This document shows positions 11,892 through 24,236 of a stretch of 64,000 bases of DNA, one piece after another. Source of the DNA: Isoetes taiwanensis (taxonomy: Eukaryota; Streptophyta; Lycopodiopsida; Isoetales; Isoetaceae). The notes beneath the pieces were generated by a model. The model searched no databases, was not told the DNA's origin, and was given only the letters and a program-made list of their open reading frames with translations. The DNA lies in contig JAJEKV010000016.1 in NCBI GenBank assembly GCA_021234155.1, forward strand, positions 1,116,001 through 1,180,000, in the 5' to 3' direction. The stretch's first letter is position 1; every line of letters starts with the position of its first letter. A program made the position numbers and the translations under genes.

Positions 11892-12520
11892 ATGGCATTT
11901 CCAAAATATTCGCTTGTAATGTTCATGTTTATTGCTACATGTTCTTCAAGAACACCCCCATCATATCATATAAGCCATCATCCTATGTCTATGAGAATAA
12001 AGCCAACTCCAACAAGTCCATATCATATAACACCTCCAAGTTCTACAAGAAAGCCAACTTGAGACAATACAAGTCCATATCATAGAACACCCCCATGTTC
12101 AACTCCAAATCATACAGGTCCACATCATGGAACACCCTCTAGTTCTACCAGCACACACTCAACTCCATCTTATACAAGTCCAAGGTCCTATGATGCATAT
12201 TCCACCCCAAGCCCAAGATCCCATCATACATATTGCCCCCCAAGGCCAAGGTCCTACCATACATACCCCCAAAAAAAAAAAAAGGGCCAGCTTGGTCCCC
12301 TTTGCCATCTCCATCCCCAAGCCCATCGCCCTTTTCTCCATCCCCAAGCCCATTAGTGGCACGCTCTTCTTGCGTTGGAGGAGGAGGTGGCCATGGTGGG
12401 CTTGGTGGACCGGGTTTACCAAGTGGCCCCGGTGGTATGGGTGGAGCTGGGTGTCTAGATGGCTCAAGAGGAGATGGAGGAGATGCAGGCCCCCATCAAA
12501 CGATGTTGATTTCTCAATGA
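11892..12520 (+). pseudogene. Pro/Ser-rich plus Gly-rich secreted-type protein gene, copy 1 (broken)
   Basis: The ATG at 11892 opens a short hydrophobic leader (YSLVMFMFIAT) followed by TPPSY...TPTSPY repeats. A TGA at 12060-12062 stops it where copy 2 has CGA (Arg). After a run of 13 A (frame slip) the reading continues as PSPSPSPSPFSPSPSP and then a Gly-rich tail (CVGGGGGHGGLGGPG ... MLISQ, stop 12518-12520). Only this copy keeps the Gly-rich tail in a natural frame, so it shows the likely parent design: leader, Pro/Ser/His/Tyr-rich part, PSPSP block, Gly-rich tail. That composition is like plant cell-wall structural proteins, but I recognise no named family. Confidence 0.5.
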
Positions 12521-12569
12521 TGTTTCTGTCAGTTGGCAGCCTCACCAGGTTTCTGTCCATTGGCTCCAG

Positions 12570-12875
12570 TTGGTGCACAGTTTTGACATCATTTATTTGT
12601 AATTTATTGTTTATAAATGCCGATCATAGTTTTGACATCAATATTAACTAGGTAGATACTCTACGACAAAGTTAGTACTCTATAACAAAGTTAAGGTTTT
12701 GAACGACCCGGTAGCGAAATCAAATTGGTGGGAGGGGCGGAAATGGGCCACCGGGTCGTTCAAAACCTTAACTTTGTTATAGAGTATTAACTTTGTCGTA
12801 GAGTATCTACCTAGTTAATATTGATGTCAAAACTATGATCGGCATTTATAACAATAAATAAATGATGTCAAAACT
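12570..12875. repeat. Foldback (inverted repeat) element, copy 1
   Basis: Two ~130-base arms, starting AGTTTTGACATCATTTATT and ending in its complement, meet at a short GC-rich loop around 12709-12748 that carries ACCCGGT / ACCGGGT. The arms are almost perfectly complementary. This is the form of a MITE, or of a hairpin that could make small RNAs. Confidence 0.75.
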
Positions 12876-13021
12876 ATAATTGGCATTTGTAACAATACAC
12901 TATAAATAAATGACACAGACTTGTGTGTGTGTGCATATGCTTTATGATATCTCTTTCTTTTCACTATCACTACATAATATAAACATGAAGCAGTTTATCT
13001 TCGGTTTGAAAAAAACAGGGA

Positions 13022-13047
13022 GACGTGCCAGACATATATAAAGCACA
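13022..13047 (+). promoter_or_regulatory. Promoter-like G-box/TATA site of the repeat unit
   Basis: In most units CACGTG (G-box) is followed 8 bases later by ATATATAAAG, a good plant TATA box. Sites lie near 15841, 18321, 22321 and 26601 as well as here, where the G-box has mutated to GACGTG. A related site is at 38153. If used, it would drive plus-strand transcription through the TGACA block towards the next unit's protein gene. Confidence 0.3.
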
Positions 13048-13890
13048 TGGAATTTCTATGTGATATAGCTTTTTTTTCTTTTCTTTGTTGCCTAAGAATA
13101 AGAATAAGTTGAGAAAAAACTAAAATTGAAAAGAAAATGACATCATGACTCAAATTCTCTGTTCTGGCTGTGTTGTGTTTTGGGGCCGATCTGGTTTTCT
13201 GACCCAATTCAAGCGTTCAGCTCAGTTAATAAATTGAGAAGGCATGCGACCCATCTGGATAAAAGAGCTTCGGATATCCTGAGATGATCTGAGATGGCCA
13301 GTGAAGGTTCCTTTTGGGGGATCTGTAGAGTAACTATTTTGAAGTAATCTTCTGTTATAAATCGCAGTAGCTCCATTTTGGGAAGAACCCTCTAGTTGAG
13401 AAGGCCATCTTTAAGAAAGAAATAGGCTCTGCAAATCGGCTAGTTCCAGCTTCAAAGCACAACAGTACACCCTGAGATTTGGTTAGCTACTCAAAACTTC
13501 TTTCCAAGTCTCTATCTCCAGGTATTTACTTGGAGTTATTCAAAATGAATGGATTTCTTTCAACCACGCTTGTGGAGCAGTCTTGCAATAGAAAATCGTG
13601 AGAGAAAATTTCCTTTTGATATAGGGATATTCAACTATTTCTCTATTTTCCATGCTCAGCCTTTAGATTCACATAGTCAATTGCTATTACACAGGTGCAG
13701 TATACATGCCTATTCATAGATAAGCCATGCCTATTCATGCCACTCTTCTGTTTGGTGAAAAAAGTGTGATATATTATTATGATGCACATATCATCCTAGT
13801 GCTATTTCTTTCTTGCACAGATTCTATTCCTTGACTTTCTTCTACTGCTTGCGTAGAGACATTACCTTAGATTCAAATAGAAATATATTT

Positions 13891-14515
13891 GCTTGAGAGA
13901 ACAGTGATTTATTGTCACTTTTTTGTCACTAAAATAAGGTGTCAAAAAACTGATACAAAAAATGACAATAACAATGACAAAAATAGTGAAATCCAAATGA
14001 CAATAAATGTGACAATAGTGTGACGCACTAGTGACAAAAAAAAGTGACAAAAAGATGATGGAAATGTGACTATAATGTGACAATAGAATGACATGGTTTT
14101 GACAAAACTATGTGTCACAAATATGACAATAGATTGACTTAAAAATGGAGAAAAAGATAACAAACAAATGATATAAATCTGACTATAATGTGGCAACAAA
14201 TGACAGAGCTCTGACAATAGACTGAAATAGTTTTGACAAAACTATGTGTCAAAAACGTGTCAACAGACTGACTTTATAATGACAATAGTAATGACAAAGA
14301 AATGATATAAAGTTGTCCATAGTATGACAATAAAATGTCATAACTTTAACTTAGAAGTTGGAGAAAAAATGGCACAAATGTGTCAACAGTGCGTCAATAG
14401 ACTGCCTCAAATCTAAACAAAAGGGAGAGAACAAGATGACGAAAAGTGTGACTATATAGTAACAATAAGTTGATTTCAAAATGTCAATATAGTGACAATA
14501 AGTTGACTTTGAAGT
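13891..14515 (+). repeat. TGACA-rich block of the unit (copy 1)
   Basis: The ~620-base block is packed with TGACAATA / TGACAAAA words at irregular 10-25-base spacing. It begins at CAGTGATTTATTGTCAC and ends at GAAGTGAC. The old unit copy at 38.1-39.1 kb stops exactly where the block should begin (39071), so the block looks like a separate insertion. Such dense subterminal words are common in DNA-transposon ends. Other copies: 16733-17323, 19186-19377 with 20999-21318, 23118-23757, 24838-25452 and 27381-28035. Confidence 0.6.
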
Positions 14516-14723
14516 GACCCACATTGTACACAATGTATAGAAAAGATATCATTAAAGTACACTCACATGAAATGCCCACCAAAGGTGGGCAATTTCTTAG
14601 TGTTATTTTGCTTCAACACTTTTCTTGATGTTGAATGCCATATTCTTGCTATGAATTATTGTTTATGAATATGTGTGCCTTGTCTCTATATCTATCTCTT
14701 GATCTTCCTCATCTCTAAGAGCT

Positions 14724-15428
14724 ATGGGATTTCAAAAATATTCGCTTGTAATATTCATGCTTATTGCTACATGTTCTTCAAGAACACCCCCATCATATCA
14801 TATAAGCCATCATCATATGTCTATGAGAATAAATCCAACTCCAACAAGTCCATATCATATAACACCTCCAAGTTCTACAAGAAAGCCAACTCGAGACAAT
14901 ACAAGTCCATATCATAGAACACCCCCATGTTCAACTCCAACTAATACAGGTCCACATCATGGAACACCCTCTAGTTCTACCAGCAAACACTCAACTCCAT
15001 CTTATACAAGTCCAAGGTCCTATGATGCATATTCCCCCCCAAGCCCAAGATCCCATCATACATATTGCCCCCCAAGGCCAAGGTCCTACCATACATACCC
15101 CCTCCCATCCCCCAAAAAAAAAGGGCCGGTTTGGTCCCTTTGCCATCTCCATCCCCAAGCCCATCGCCCTTTTTCTCCATCCCCAAGCCCATTAGTGGCA
15201 CTCTTCTTCTTAGCGTTGGAGGAGGAGGTGGCCATGGTGGGCTTGGTGGGACCGGGTTTACCAAGTGGCCCCGGTGGTATGGGTGGAGCTGGGTGTCTAG
15301 ATGGCCCAAGAGGAGATGGAGGAGATGCAGGCTCCCATCAAACGATGTTGATTTCTCAACGATGTTTCTGTCAGTTGGCAGTCTCACCAGGTTTCTGTCC
15401 ATTGGCTCCAGTTGGTGCACAGTTTTGA
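14724..15428 (+). CDS. Pro/Ser-rich secreted-type protein, copy 2 (longest open copy)
   Basis: A 234-codon frame with a hydrophobic start (MGFQKYSLVIFMLIATCSS) that could serve as a signal peptide, then repeats of SPYH-TPPSST, HHGTPSSSTS, SPRSYDAYSPPSP and PRSHHTYCPPRP. At a run of nine A (15114-15122) the frame differs from the PSPSP/Gly-rich frame seen in copy 1. The C-terminal ~100 residues here are therefore an out-of-frame reading of that tail. I expect the copy to be frameshifted relative to the parent. The Pro, Ser, Tyr and His content suggests an extensin- or PRP-like wall protein. The assignment is by composition only. Confidence 0.4.
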   Translation: MGFQKYSLVIFMLIATCSSRTPPSYHISHHHMSMRINPTPTSPYHITPPSSTRKPTRDNTSPYHRTPPCSTPTNTGPHHGTPSSSTSKHSTPSYTSPRSYDAYSPPSPRSHHTYCPPRPRSYHTYPLPSPKKKGPVWSLCHLHPQAHRPFSPSPSPLVALFFLALEEEVAMVGLVGPGLPSGPGGMGGAGCLDGPRGDGGDAGSHQTMLISQRCFCQLAVSPGFCPLAPVGAQF

Positions 15429-15700
15429 CATCATTTATTTATAATTTATTGTTATAAATGCCAATCATAGTTTTGACATCAATATTAACTAGGTAGATAC
15501 TCTACGACAAAGTTAGTACTCTATAACAAAGTTAAGGTTTTGGACGACCCGGTGGCCCATTAGGGGCGATGGGCCACCGGGTCGTTCGAAACCTTAACTT
15601 TGTTATAGAGTACTAACTTTGTCGTAGAGTATCTACTATGTCAAAACTATGATTGGCATTTATAACAATAAATTACAAATAAATGATGTCACAACTATAA
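15420..15700. repeat. Foldback element, copy 2
   Basis: Same foldback as in copy 1, with a shorter loop (GGCCCATTAGGGGCGATGGGCC at its tip, itself partly palindromic). In copies 3, 4 and 6 only the right arm survives, next to a remnant loop 'aaatcaaattggtgggagg'. Those units therefore share one deletion that also removed the Gly-rich coding tail. Confidence 0.7.
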
Positions 15701-17531
15701 TTGGCATTTGTAACAATACACTATAAATAAATGACACACATTTGTGTGTGTGTGCATATGCTTTATGATATCTCTTTCTTTTCACTATCACTACATAATA
15801 TAAACATGAAGCAGTTTATCTTCGGTTTGAAAAAAACAGGGACACGTGCCAGACATATATAAAGCACATGGAATTTCTGTGTGATATAGTTTTCTTTTCT
15901 TTTCTTTGTTGCCTAAGAATAAGAATAGGTTGAGAAAAAACTAAAATTGAAAAGAAAATGACGTCATGACTCAAATTCTCTGTTCTAGCTGTGTTGTGTT
16001 TTGGGGCCGATCTGGTTTTCTGAACCAATTCAAGCATTCAGCTCAGTTAATAAATTGAGAAGGCATGCGACCCATCTGGATAAAAGAGCTTCGGATATCC
16101 TGAGATGATCTGAGATGGCCGGTGAAGGTTCCTTTTGGGGGATCTGTAGAGTAACTATTTTGAAGTAATCTTCTGTTATAAATCGCAGTAGCTCCATTTT
16201 GGGAAGAACCCTCTAGTTGAGAAGGCCATCTTTAAGAAAGAAATAGGCTCTGCAAATCGGCCAGTTCCAGCTTCAAAGGACAGCAGTACACCCTGAGATT
16301 TGGTTAGCTACTCAAAACTTCTTTCCAAGTCTCTATCTCCAGGTATTTACTTGGAGTTATTCAAAATGAATGGATTTCTTTCAACCACGCTTGTGGAGCA
16401 GTCTTGCAACAGAATATCGTGAGAGAAAATTTCCTTTTGATATAGGGATATTAAACTATTTCTCTATTTTCCATGCTCAGCCTTTAGATTCACATAGTCA
16501 ATTGCTATTACACAGGTGCAACATACATGCCTATTCATAGATAAGCCATGCCTATTCATGCCACTCTTCTGTTTGGTGAAAAAAGTGTGATATATTATTA
16601 TGATGCACATATCATCCTAGTGCTATTTCTTTCTTGCACAGATTCTATTCCTTGCCTTTCTTCTACTGCTTGCGTAGAGACGTTACCTTAGGTTCAAATA
16701 GAAATATATTTGCTTGAGAGAACAGTGATTTATTGCCACTTTTTTTGTCACTAAAATAATGTGTCAAAAAACTGATACAAAAAATGACAATAACAATGAC
16801 AAAAATAATGAAATCCAAATGACAATAAATGTGACAATAGTGTGACGCACTAGTGACAACAAAAAGTGACAAAAAGATGATGGAAATGTGACTATAATGT
16901 GACAATAGAATGACATGGTTTTGACAAAACTATGTGTCACAAATATGACAATAGATTGACTTAAAACTGACGAAAAAGATAACAAACAAATGATATAAAT
17001 CTGACTATAATGTGGCAACAAATGACACAGCTCTGACAATAGACTGAAATAGTTTTGACAAAACTATGTGTCAAAAACGTGTCAACAGGCTGACTTTATA
17101 ATGACAAAGAAATGATATAAATTTGTCCATAGTATGACAATAAAATGTCAACTTTGACTTAGAAGTTGGAGAAAAAATGGCACAAATGTGTCAACAGTGC
17201 GTCAATAGACTGCCTCAAATCTAAACAAAAGGGAGAGAACAAGATGACGAAAAGTGTGACTATAAAGTGACAATAAGTTGATTTCAAAATGTCAATATAG
17301 TGACAATAAGTTGACTTTGAAGTGACCCACATTGTACACAATGTATAGAAAAGATATCATTAAAGTACACTCACATGAAATGCCCACCAAAGGTGGGCAA
17401 TTTCTTAGTGTTATTTTGCTTCAACACTTTTCTTGATGTTGAATGCCATATTCTTGCTATGAATTATTGTTTATGAATATGTGTGCCTTGTCTCTATATC
17501 TATCTCTTGATCTTCCTCATCTCTAAGAGCT

Positions 17532-18006
17532 ATGGGATTTCAAAAATATTCGCTTGTAATGTTCATGCTTATTGCTACATATTCTTCAAGAACACCCCCA
17601 TCATATATATCATATAAGCCATCATCATATGTCTATGAGAATAAAGCCAACTCCAACAAGTCCATATCATATAACACCTCCAAGTTCTACAGGAAAGCCA
17701 ACTCGAGACAATACAAATCCATATCATAGAACACCCCCATGTTCAACTCCAAATCATACAGGTCCACATCATGGAACACCCTCTAGCTCTACCAGCACAC
17801 AAGTCCAAGATCCTATGATGCATATTCCCCCCCAAGCCCAAGATCCCATCATACATATTGCCCCCCAAGGCCAAGGTCCTACCATACATACCCCTCCCCC
17901 CCCAAAAAAAAAAAAAAAAAAAAAAAAAAACGGTTTGGTCTCCCTTGCCATCTCCATCCCCAAGCCCCCATCGCCCTTTTCTTCCCCAAGCCCATTAGTG
18001 GCTTAA
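17532..18006 (+). pseudogene. Pro-rich protein gene, copy 3 (frameshifted)
   Basis: The start (MGFQKYSLVMFMLIATYSS) is kept, but a 4-base 'atat' insertion near 17605 throws the frame. The original Pro-rich frame resumes as SHHHMSMRIKPTPTSPYH. An A-run of ~26 bases (17905-17930) follows the Pro-rich part, and the Gly-rich tail is deleted. The same 4-base insertion is in copies 4 and 6, so these three share a more recent ancestor. Confidence 0.6.
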
Positions 18007-19377
18007 ATCAACGCCAGGATCTCAGGGAAGTGAAATCAAATTGGTGGGAGGGGCGGAAATGGGCCACCGGGTCGTTCAAAACCTTAACTTTGTTATAGAG
18101 TACTAATTGTCGTAGAGTATCTACCTAGTTAATATTGATGTCAAAACTATGTTTGGCATTTATAACAATAAATTACAAATAAATGATGTCAAAACTATAA
18201 TTGGCATTTGTAACAATACACTATAAATAAATGCATATGCTTTATGATATCTCTTTCTTTTCACTATCACTACATAATATAAACATGAAGCAGTTTATCT
18301 TCGGTTTGAAAAAAACAGGGACACGTGCCAGACATATATAAAGCACATGGAATTTCTATGTGATATAGTTTTCTTTTCTTTTCTTTGTTGCCTAAGAATA
18401 AGAATAAGTTGAGAAAAAACTTAATTGAAAAGAAAATGACGTCATGACTCAAATTCTCTGTTCTGGCATTGTGTTTTGGGGCCGATCTGGTTTTCTGACC
18501 CAATTCAAGCGTTCAGCTCAGTTAATAAATTGAGAAGGCATGCGACCCATCTGGATAAAAGAGCTTCGGATATCCTGAGATGATCTGAGATGGCCAGTGA
18601 AGGTTCCTTTTGGGGGATCTGTAGAGTAACTATTTTGAAGTAATCTTCTGTTATAAATCGCAGTAGCTCCATTTTGGGACGAACCCTCTAGTTGAGAAGG
18701 CCATCTTTAAGAAAGAAATAGGCTCTGCAAAGCGGCCAGTTCCAGCTTCAAAGCACAGCAGTACACCCTGAGATTTGGTTAGCTATTCAAAAGTTCTTTC
18801 CAAGTCTCTATCTCCAGGTATTTACTTGGAGTTATTCAAAATGAATGGATTTCTTTCAACCACGTTTGTGGAGCAGTCTTGCAACAGAAAATCGTGAGAG
18901 AAAATTTCCTTTTGATATAGGGATATTCAACTATTTCTCTATTTTCCATGCTCAGCCTTTAGATTCACATAGTCAATTGCTATTACACAGGTGCAGCATA
19001 CATGCCTATTCATAGATAAGCCATGCCTATTCATGCCACTCTTCTGTTTGGTGAAAAAAGTGTGATATATTATTATGATGCACATATCATCCTAGTGCTA
19101 TTTCTTTCTTGCACAGATTCTATTCCTTGCCTTTCTTCTACTGTTTGCGTAGAGACATTACCTTAGGTTCAAATAGAAATAATGTGTCAAAAAACTGATA
19201 CAAAAAATGACAATAACGATGACAAAAATAGTGAAATCCAAATGACAATAAATGTGATAATAGTGTGACGCACTAGTGACAAAAAAAGTGACAAAAAGAT
19301 GATGACAATGTGACTATAATGTGACAATATAATGACATGGTTTTGACAAAACTATGTGTCACAAATATGACAATATG

Positions 19378-20998
19378 TAGCACAATAACAGGGGGTTACT
19401 TTTAGATTTTTATACGTTTTTTCACATGGTTTTTCTATGATTTCGTTGTTGTATTCGTTGAGGTGTACTAAATAGTATTTCTAGAGTGCACCCTTTACGG
19501 GCCGTTGATTTTCGTTGGTTGGAACAATCCGAGGGTTGTTGTCTTTCTCTGCATGTGTTTGTGCATGAACACTGCGCATGTGTATGCATGTGCACATGCA
19601 TGTGCATGTGCATGTATATGCATGTGCATGTGTATTGTGCAAGTGTAAGTGCATGTGCATGTGTGCATGTGTGTGCATGTGTGCATATGCATGTGTACTT
19701 GCCCTCTTGGATTCTTATTGCCAGAGTGGATTTTACTACCACGATATGGATTTTTTGCTCACACTTACAAAGGTATTTGTTTTTTAATGTTTCTTCAGTT
19801 AGCATAATGTTTTTTTTTACAAGGTATTGGTTTCCTGATTCTACAATGTAGTGCTGCAAAACTCCCTTTTGTTTCCTTCCTAAGATTTGCTGCAGATTCA
19901 AGTTTAGGCCCTCTGTTTGCTTCCAACTCTTGGATATTCCTCGCTGCCGGATTGTTCATAGCAGCCAGCCTTTAGCTTCAATCAACAAACAGATTCTTAT
20001 GCACACAACATGCGGATTATTCCACGCCCTTTCCCATGTCACGCAGATCAGTCAAACAATGGCCACAAGAATGCATTTATATTGTAGGCTTGGAACTTTA
20101 ATCGAACCATAAGGTGAATCATGCATTACCTTTAAGCTAGAGATGGAGCATCCAAAATCATATGGATTGATAAACAATGGTGTCATTGTGAAGGAGAAAT
20201 AGTTGTAGCGGAAGTAACAATATGTAGCATAATAACAGGGGGTTTTCTTTGTGTTGCAAACTTTACGACTTTCAGAATAATGGGATCAATCTGCTCTATC
20301 TTTATGGTAATTTTTACTTATGTTCTATTTGTTTTATTGTGATCAAATTCAAAAGCTACAGGTGATGAAAGCCTCAAATGAATTCTAATTTTTTTTCTGG
20401 TTTGAATTCTAAAATTTTTGTCACAACCGGGACGTCCCTAAGGCCCCGAAGGGGCCAAAAATTTTATTTTGCAACACAAACTATTAACATCCAACATATA
20501 AAAATTAAATCCCCCAACATATAACAACCATTGACATTAACAACCAACACATAACTACCATTGACATTAATTAACACAACCATTGGGTCCAACACATTTA
20601 AATTAAAATTCCCCTTAAACCCCCTTTGGTTTGGGTGCATATTCACACGGGGGGTGACGTAGGGCAGCGAGAGCCCTCATAATTGTATTTTGCACGTATG
20701 AAATCAACACCATATAGTATTCTGCTTGAAATCTTATAGTATTTTGCGAATCTTGTTATACAGTATAACAAATTTTGTACTTGCATACCCCACAAACGAG
20801 GAACTTTACATACGGTATAGATTAAGGAATAAGGGATGAATATGCCTATCCAACAGCTCTCGTTGCCCGGAGTCACCCCCCATGTGAATATGCACCCAAA
20901 CCAAAGGGGGTTTAAGGGGAATTTTAATTTAAATGTGTTGGACCCAATGGTTGTGTTAATGAATGTCAATGGTAGGTATGTGTTGGTTGTTAATGTCA
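19378..20998. mobile_element. 1.6-kb composite insertion in unit copy 3
   Basis: The unit sequence breaks at 19377 and resumes at 20999 (~85 bases of the unit are missing). The insert contains two copies of the word ATATGTAGCACAATAACAGG (starting near 19377 and 20220, second copy with one change), a TG/CA-rich stretch of ATGTGCATG words (19550-19695) and a foldback at 20533-20998. A third, weaker copy of the word lies near 61452. The repeated word may mark the ends of a retroposon family, but I cannot name it. Confidence 0.5.
20533..20998. repeat. Foldback/MITE-like inverted repeat, ~126-bp arms
   Basis: The left arm 20533-20658 (starts GACATTAACAACCAACAC) is the near-perfect complement of the right arm 20873-20998. 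The loop is 214 bases. The right arm end is also the junction with the resumed unit sequence, so the foldback probably came in with this insertion. Confidence 0.8.
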
Positions 20999-21525
20999 AC
21001 AAATGACACAGCTCTGACAATAGACTGAAATAGTTTTGATAAAACTATGTGTCAAAAACGTGTCAACAGACTGACTTTATAATGACAATAGTAATGACAA
21101 AGAAATGATATAAAGTTGTCCATAGTATGACAATAAAATGTCATAACATTGACTTAGAAGTTGGAGAAAAAATGGCACAAATGTGTCAACAGTGCGTCAA
21201 TAGACTGCCTCAAATCTAAACAAAAGGGAGAGAACAAGATGACGAAAAGTGTGACTATAAAGTGACAATAAGTTGATTTCAAAATGTCAATATAGTGACA
21301 ATAAGTTGACTTTGAAGTGACCCACATTGTACACAATGTATAGAAAAGATATCATTAAAGTACACTCACATGAAATGCCCACCAAAGGTGGCAATTTCTT
21401 AGTGTTATTTTGCTTCAACACTTTTCTTGATGTTGAATGCCATATTCTTGCTATGAATTATTGTTTATGAATATGTGTGCCTTGTCTCTATATCTATCTC
21501 TTGATCTTCCTCATCTCTAAGAGCT

Positions 21526-21879
21526 ATGGGATTTCAAAAATATTCGCTTGTAGTGTTCATGCTTATTGCTACATATTCTTCAAGAACACCCCCATCATAT
21601 ATATCATATAAGCCATCATCCTATGTCTATGAGAATAAAGCCAACTCCAACAAGTCCATATCATATAACACCTCCAAGTTCTCTACAGAAAGCCAATTGA
21701 GACAATACAAGTCCATATCATAGAACACCCCCATGTTCAACTCCAAATCATACAGGTCCACATCATGGAACACCCTCTAGCTCTACCAGCACACAAGTCC
21801 AAGATCCTATGATGCATATTCCCCCCCAAGCCCAAGATCCCATCATACATATTGCCCCCCAAGGCCAAGGTCCTACCAT

Positions 21880-21910
<31 letters not shown>

Positions 21911-21990
21911 CCCAGTTTGGTCTCCCTTGCCATCTCCATCCCCAAGCCCATCGCCCTTTTCTTCCCCAAGCCCATTAGTGGCGAAATCAA
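21526..21990 (+). pseudogene. Pro-rich protein gene, copy 4 (frameshifted)
   Basis: Same design and same 4-base frameshift as copy 3, plus a 2-base difference near 21680 (TTCTCTACAGAAAGCC). It has a ~27-A run (21884-21910) and lacks the Gly-rich tail. It is not expected to make the parental protein. Confidence 0.6.
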
Positions 21991-23757
21991 CGCAGGATCT
22001 CCAGGGAAGCGAAATCAAATTGGTGGGAGGGGCGGAAATGGGCCACCGGGTCGTTCAAAACCTTAACTTTGTTATAGAGTACTAATTGTCGTAGAGTATC
22101 TACCTAGTTAATATTGATGTCAAAACTATGATTGGCATTTATAACAATAAATTACAAATAAATGATGTCAAAACTATAATTGGCATTTGTAACAATACAC
22201 TATAAATAAATGACACACACTTGTGTGTGTGTGCATGTGCTTTATGCTATCTCTTTCTTTTTACTATCACTACATAATATAAACATGAAGCAGTTTATCT
22301 TCGGTTTGAAAAAAACAGGGACACGTGCCAGACATATATAAAGCACATGGAATTTCTATGTGATATAGTTTTTTTTCCTTTTCTTTGTTGCCTAAGAATA
22401 AGAATAGGTTGAGAAAAAACTAAAATTGAAAAGAAAATGACGTCATGACCCAAATTCTCTGTTCTGGCTGTGTTGTGTTTTGGGGCCGATCTGGTTTTCT
22501 GACCCAATTCAAGCATTCAGCTCAGTTAATAAATTGAGAAGGCATGCGACCCATCTGGATAAAGGAGCTTCGGATATCCTGAGATGATCTGAGATGGCCG
22601 GTGAAGGTTCCTTTTGGGGGATCTGTAGAGTAACTATTTTGAAGTAATCTTCTGTTATAAATCGCAGTAGCTCCCTTTTGGGAAGAACCCTCTAGTTGAG
22701 AAGGCCATCTTTAAGAAAGAAATAGGCTCTGCAAATCGGCCAGTTCCAGCTTTAAAGCACAGCAATACACCCTGAGATTTGGTTAGCTATTCAAAACTTC
22801 TTTCCAAGTCTCTATCTCCAGGTATTTACTTGGAGTTATTTAAAATGAATGGATTTCTTTCAACCACGCTTGTGGAGAAGTCTTGCAACAGAAAATCGTG
22901 AGAGAAAATTTCCTTTTGATATAGGGATATTCAACTATTTCTCTATTTTCCATGCTCAGCCTTTAGATTCACATAGTCAATTGCTATTACACAGGTGCAG
23001 CATACATGCCTATTCATAGATAAGCCATGCCTATTCATGCCACTCTTCTGTTTGGTGAAAAAAGTGTGATATATTATTATGATGCACATATCATCCTAGA
23101 CCTATTTCTTTCTTGCACAGTGATTTATTGTCACTAAAATAATGTGTCAAAAAACTGATACAAAAAATGACAATAACAATGACAAAAATAGTAAAATCCA
23201 AATGACAATAAATATGACAATAGTGTGACGCACTAGTGACAAAAAAAAAGTGACAAAAAGATGATGGAAATGTGACTATAATGTGACAATAGAATGACAT
23301 GGTTTTGACAAAACTATGTGTCAAAAATATGACAATAGATTGACTTAAAACTGACGAAAAAGATAACAAACAAATGATATAAATCTGACTATAATGTGGC
23401 AACAAATGACACAGCTCTGACAATAGACTGAAATAGTTTTGACAAAACTATGTGTCAAAAACGTGTCAACAGACTGACTTTATAATGACAATAGTAATGA
23501 CAAAGAAATGATATAAATTTGTCCATAGCATGACAATAAAATGTCATAACTTTGACTTAGAAGTTGGAGAAAAAGTGGCACAAATGTGTCAACAGTGCGT
23601 CAATAGACTGCCTCAAATCTAAACAAAAGGGAGAGAACAAGATGACGAAAAGTGTGACTATAAAGTGACAATAGCATGACAAAAAAGTGCCAATAAACTG
23701 ACTTTGAAGTGACAATAGGATGACAAAAAATGCCAATAAACTGACTTTGAAGTGACA

Positions 23758-24236
23758 CAAGCTGATAAAAAAATTAATCGAGAAGTCAAGATATTATCAT
23801 ATAGTAGCATCAATGAGACGTTTGCACCTGGGTACAACATGAAGAACTACAATCTACCACGTCGACTTAATAGGGTTTTCAAAAAAGAAAACATGTTCCA
23901 CTTGTTTAGGGTAAACAAATGGCTCATTCATTTCTCCAAGAATCAATCTGGTAGAAACCCGAAGTTTATGTATGCCTAATCCGACTGCTATCTACCAGAA
24001 TGATACTCTCCATGATGTTTTTTAGTATGGTGCAAACATTAGTTGGTTTAGTTTGTAGTTTCAAAAGGCCTAAATATAGTTCTGTTGTATTTGCATTTGG
24101 TAATATAATTATGCTGCTCCATTTTGCAATGACTTATCCACGAAAGCAGACACAAATAATCTGAAAGTCTCTAACTCCTAAAGGGGCATCTCACAAAGGA
24201 TTTTCTCTCTTACCACAATAGAATTCAGGAACGTAA
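23758..24236 (+). repeat. 480-base tail segment (also at 28036-28515)
   Basis: This segment follows unit copies 4 and 6. It includes an open stretch of about 70 codons without an ATG start (KKINREVKILSYSS ... NPKFMYA). The stretch is kept in both copies with only two amino-acid changes. It may be an exon picked up with the duplication, but I see no domain, and the near identity of the copies could simply mean they are recent. Confidence 0.5.

Noticed and set aside
13862-14217. Ser/Phe/Ile-rich membrane-like frames on the minus strand of the TGACA block
   Set aside because: They recur in every unit as the complement of TGACAATA words and change with indels. The hydrophobic look is a composition effect.
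19481-19851. His/Met/Cys-rich frames
   Set aside because: They are translations of ATGTGCATG-type simple sequence.
23752-23979. 75-codon frame repeated at 28030-28257 as a gene
   Set aside because: It lacks an ATG and part of it lies in the TGACA block. I kept it only as part of a duplicated segment.
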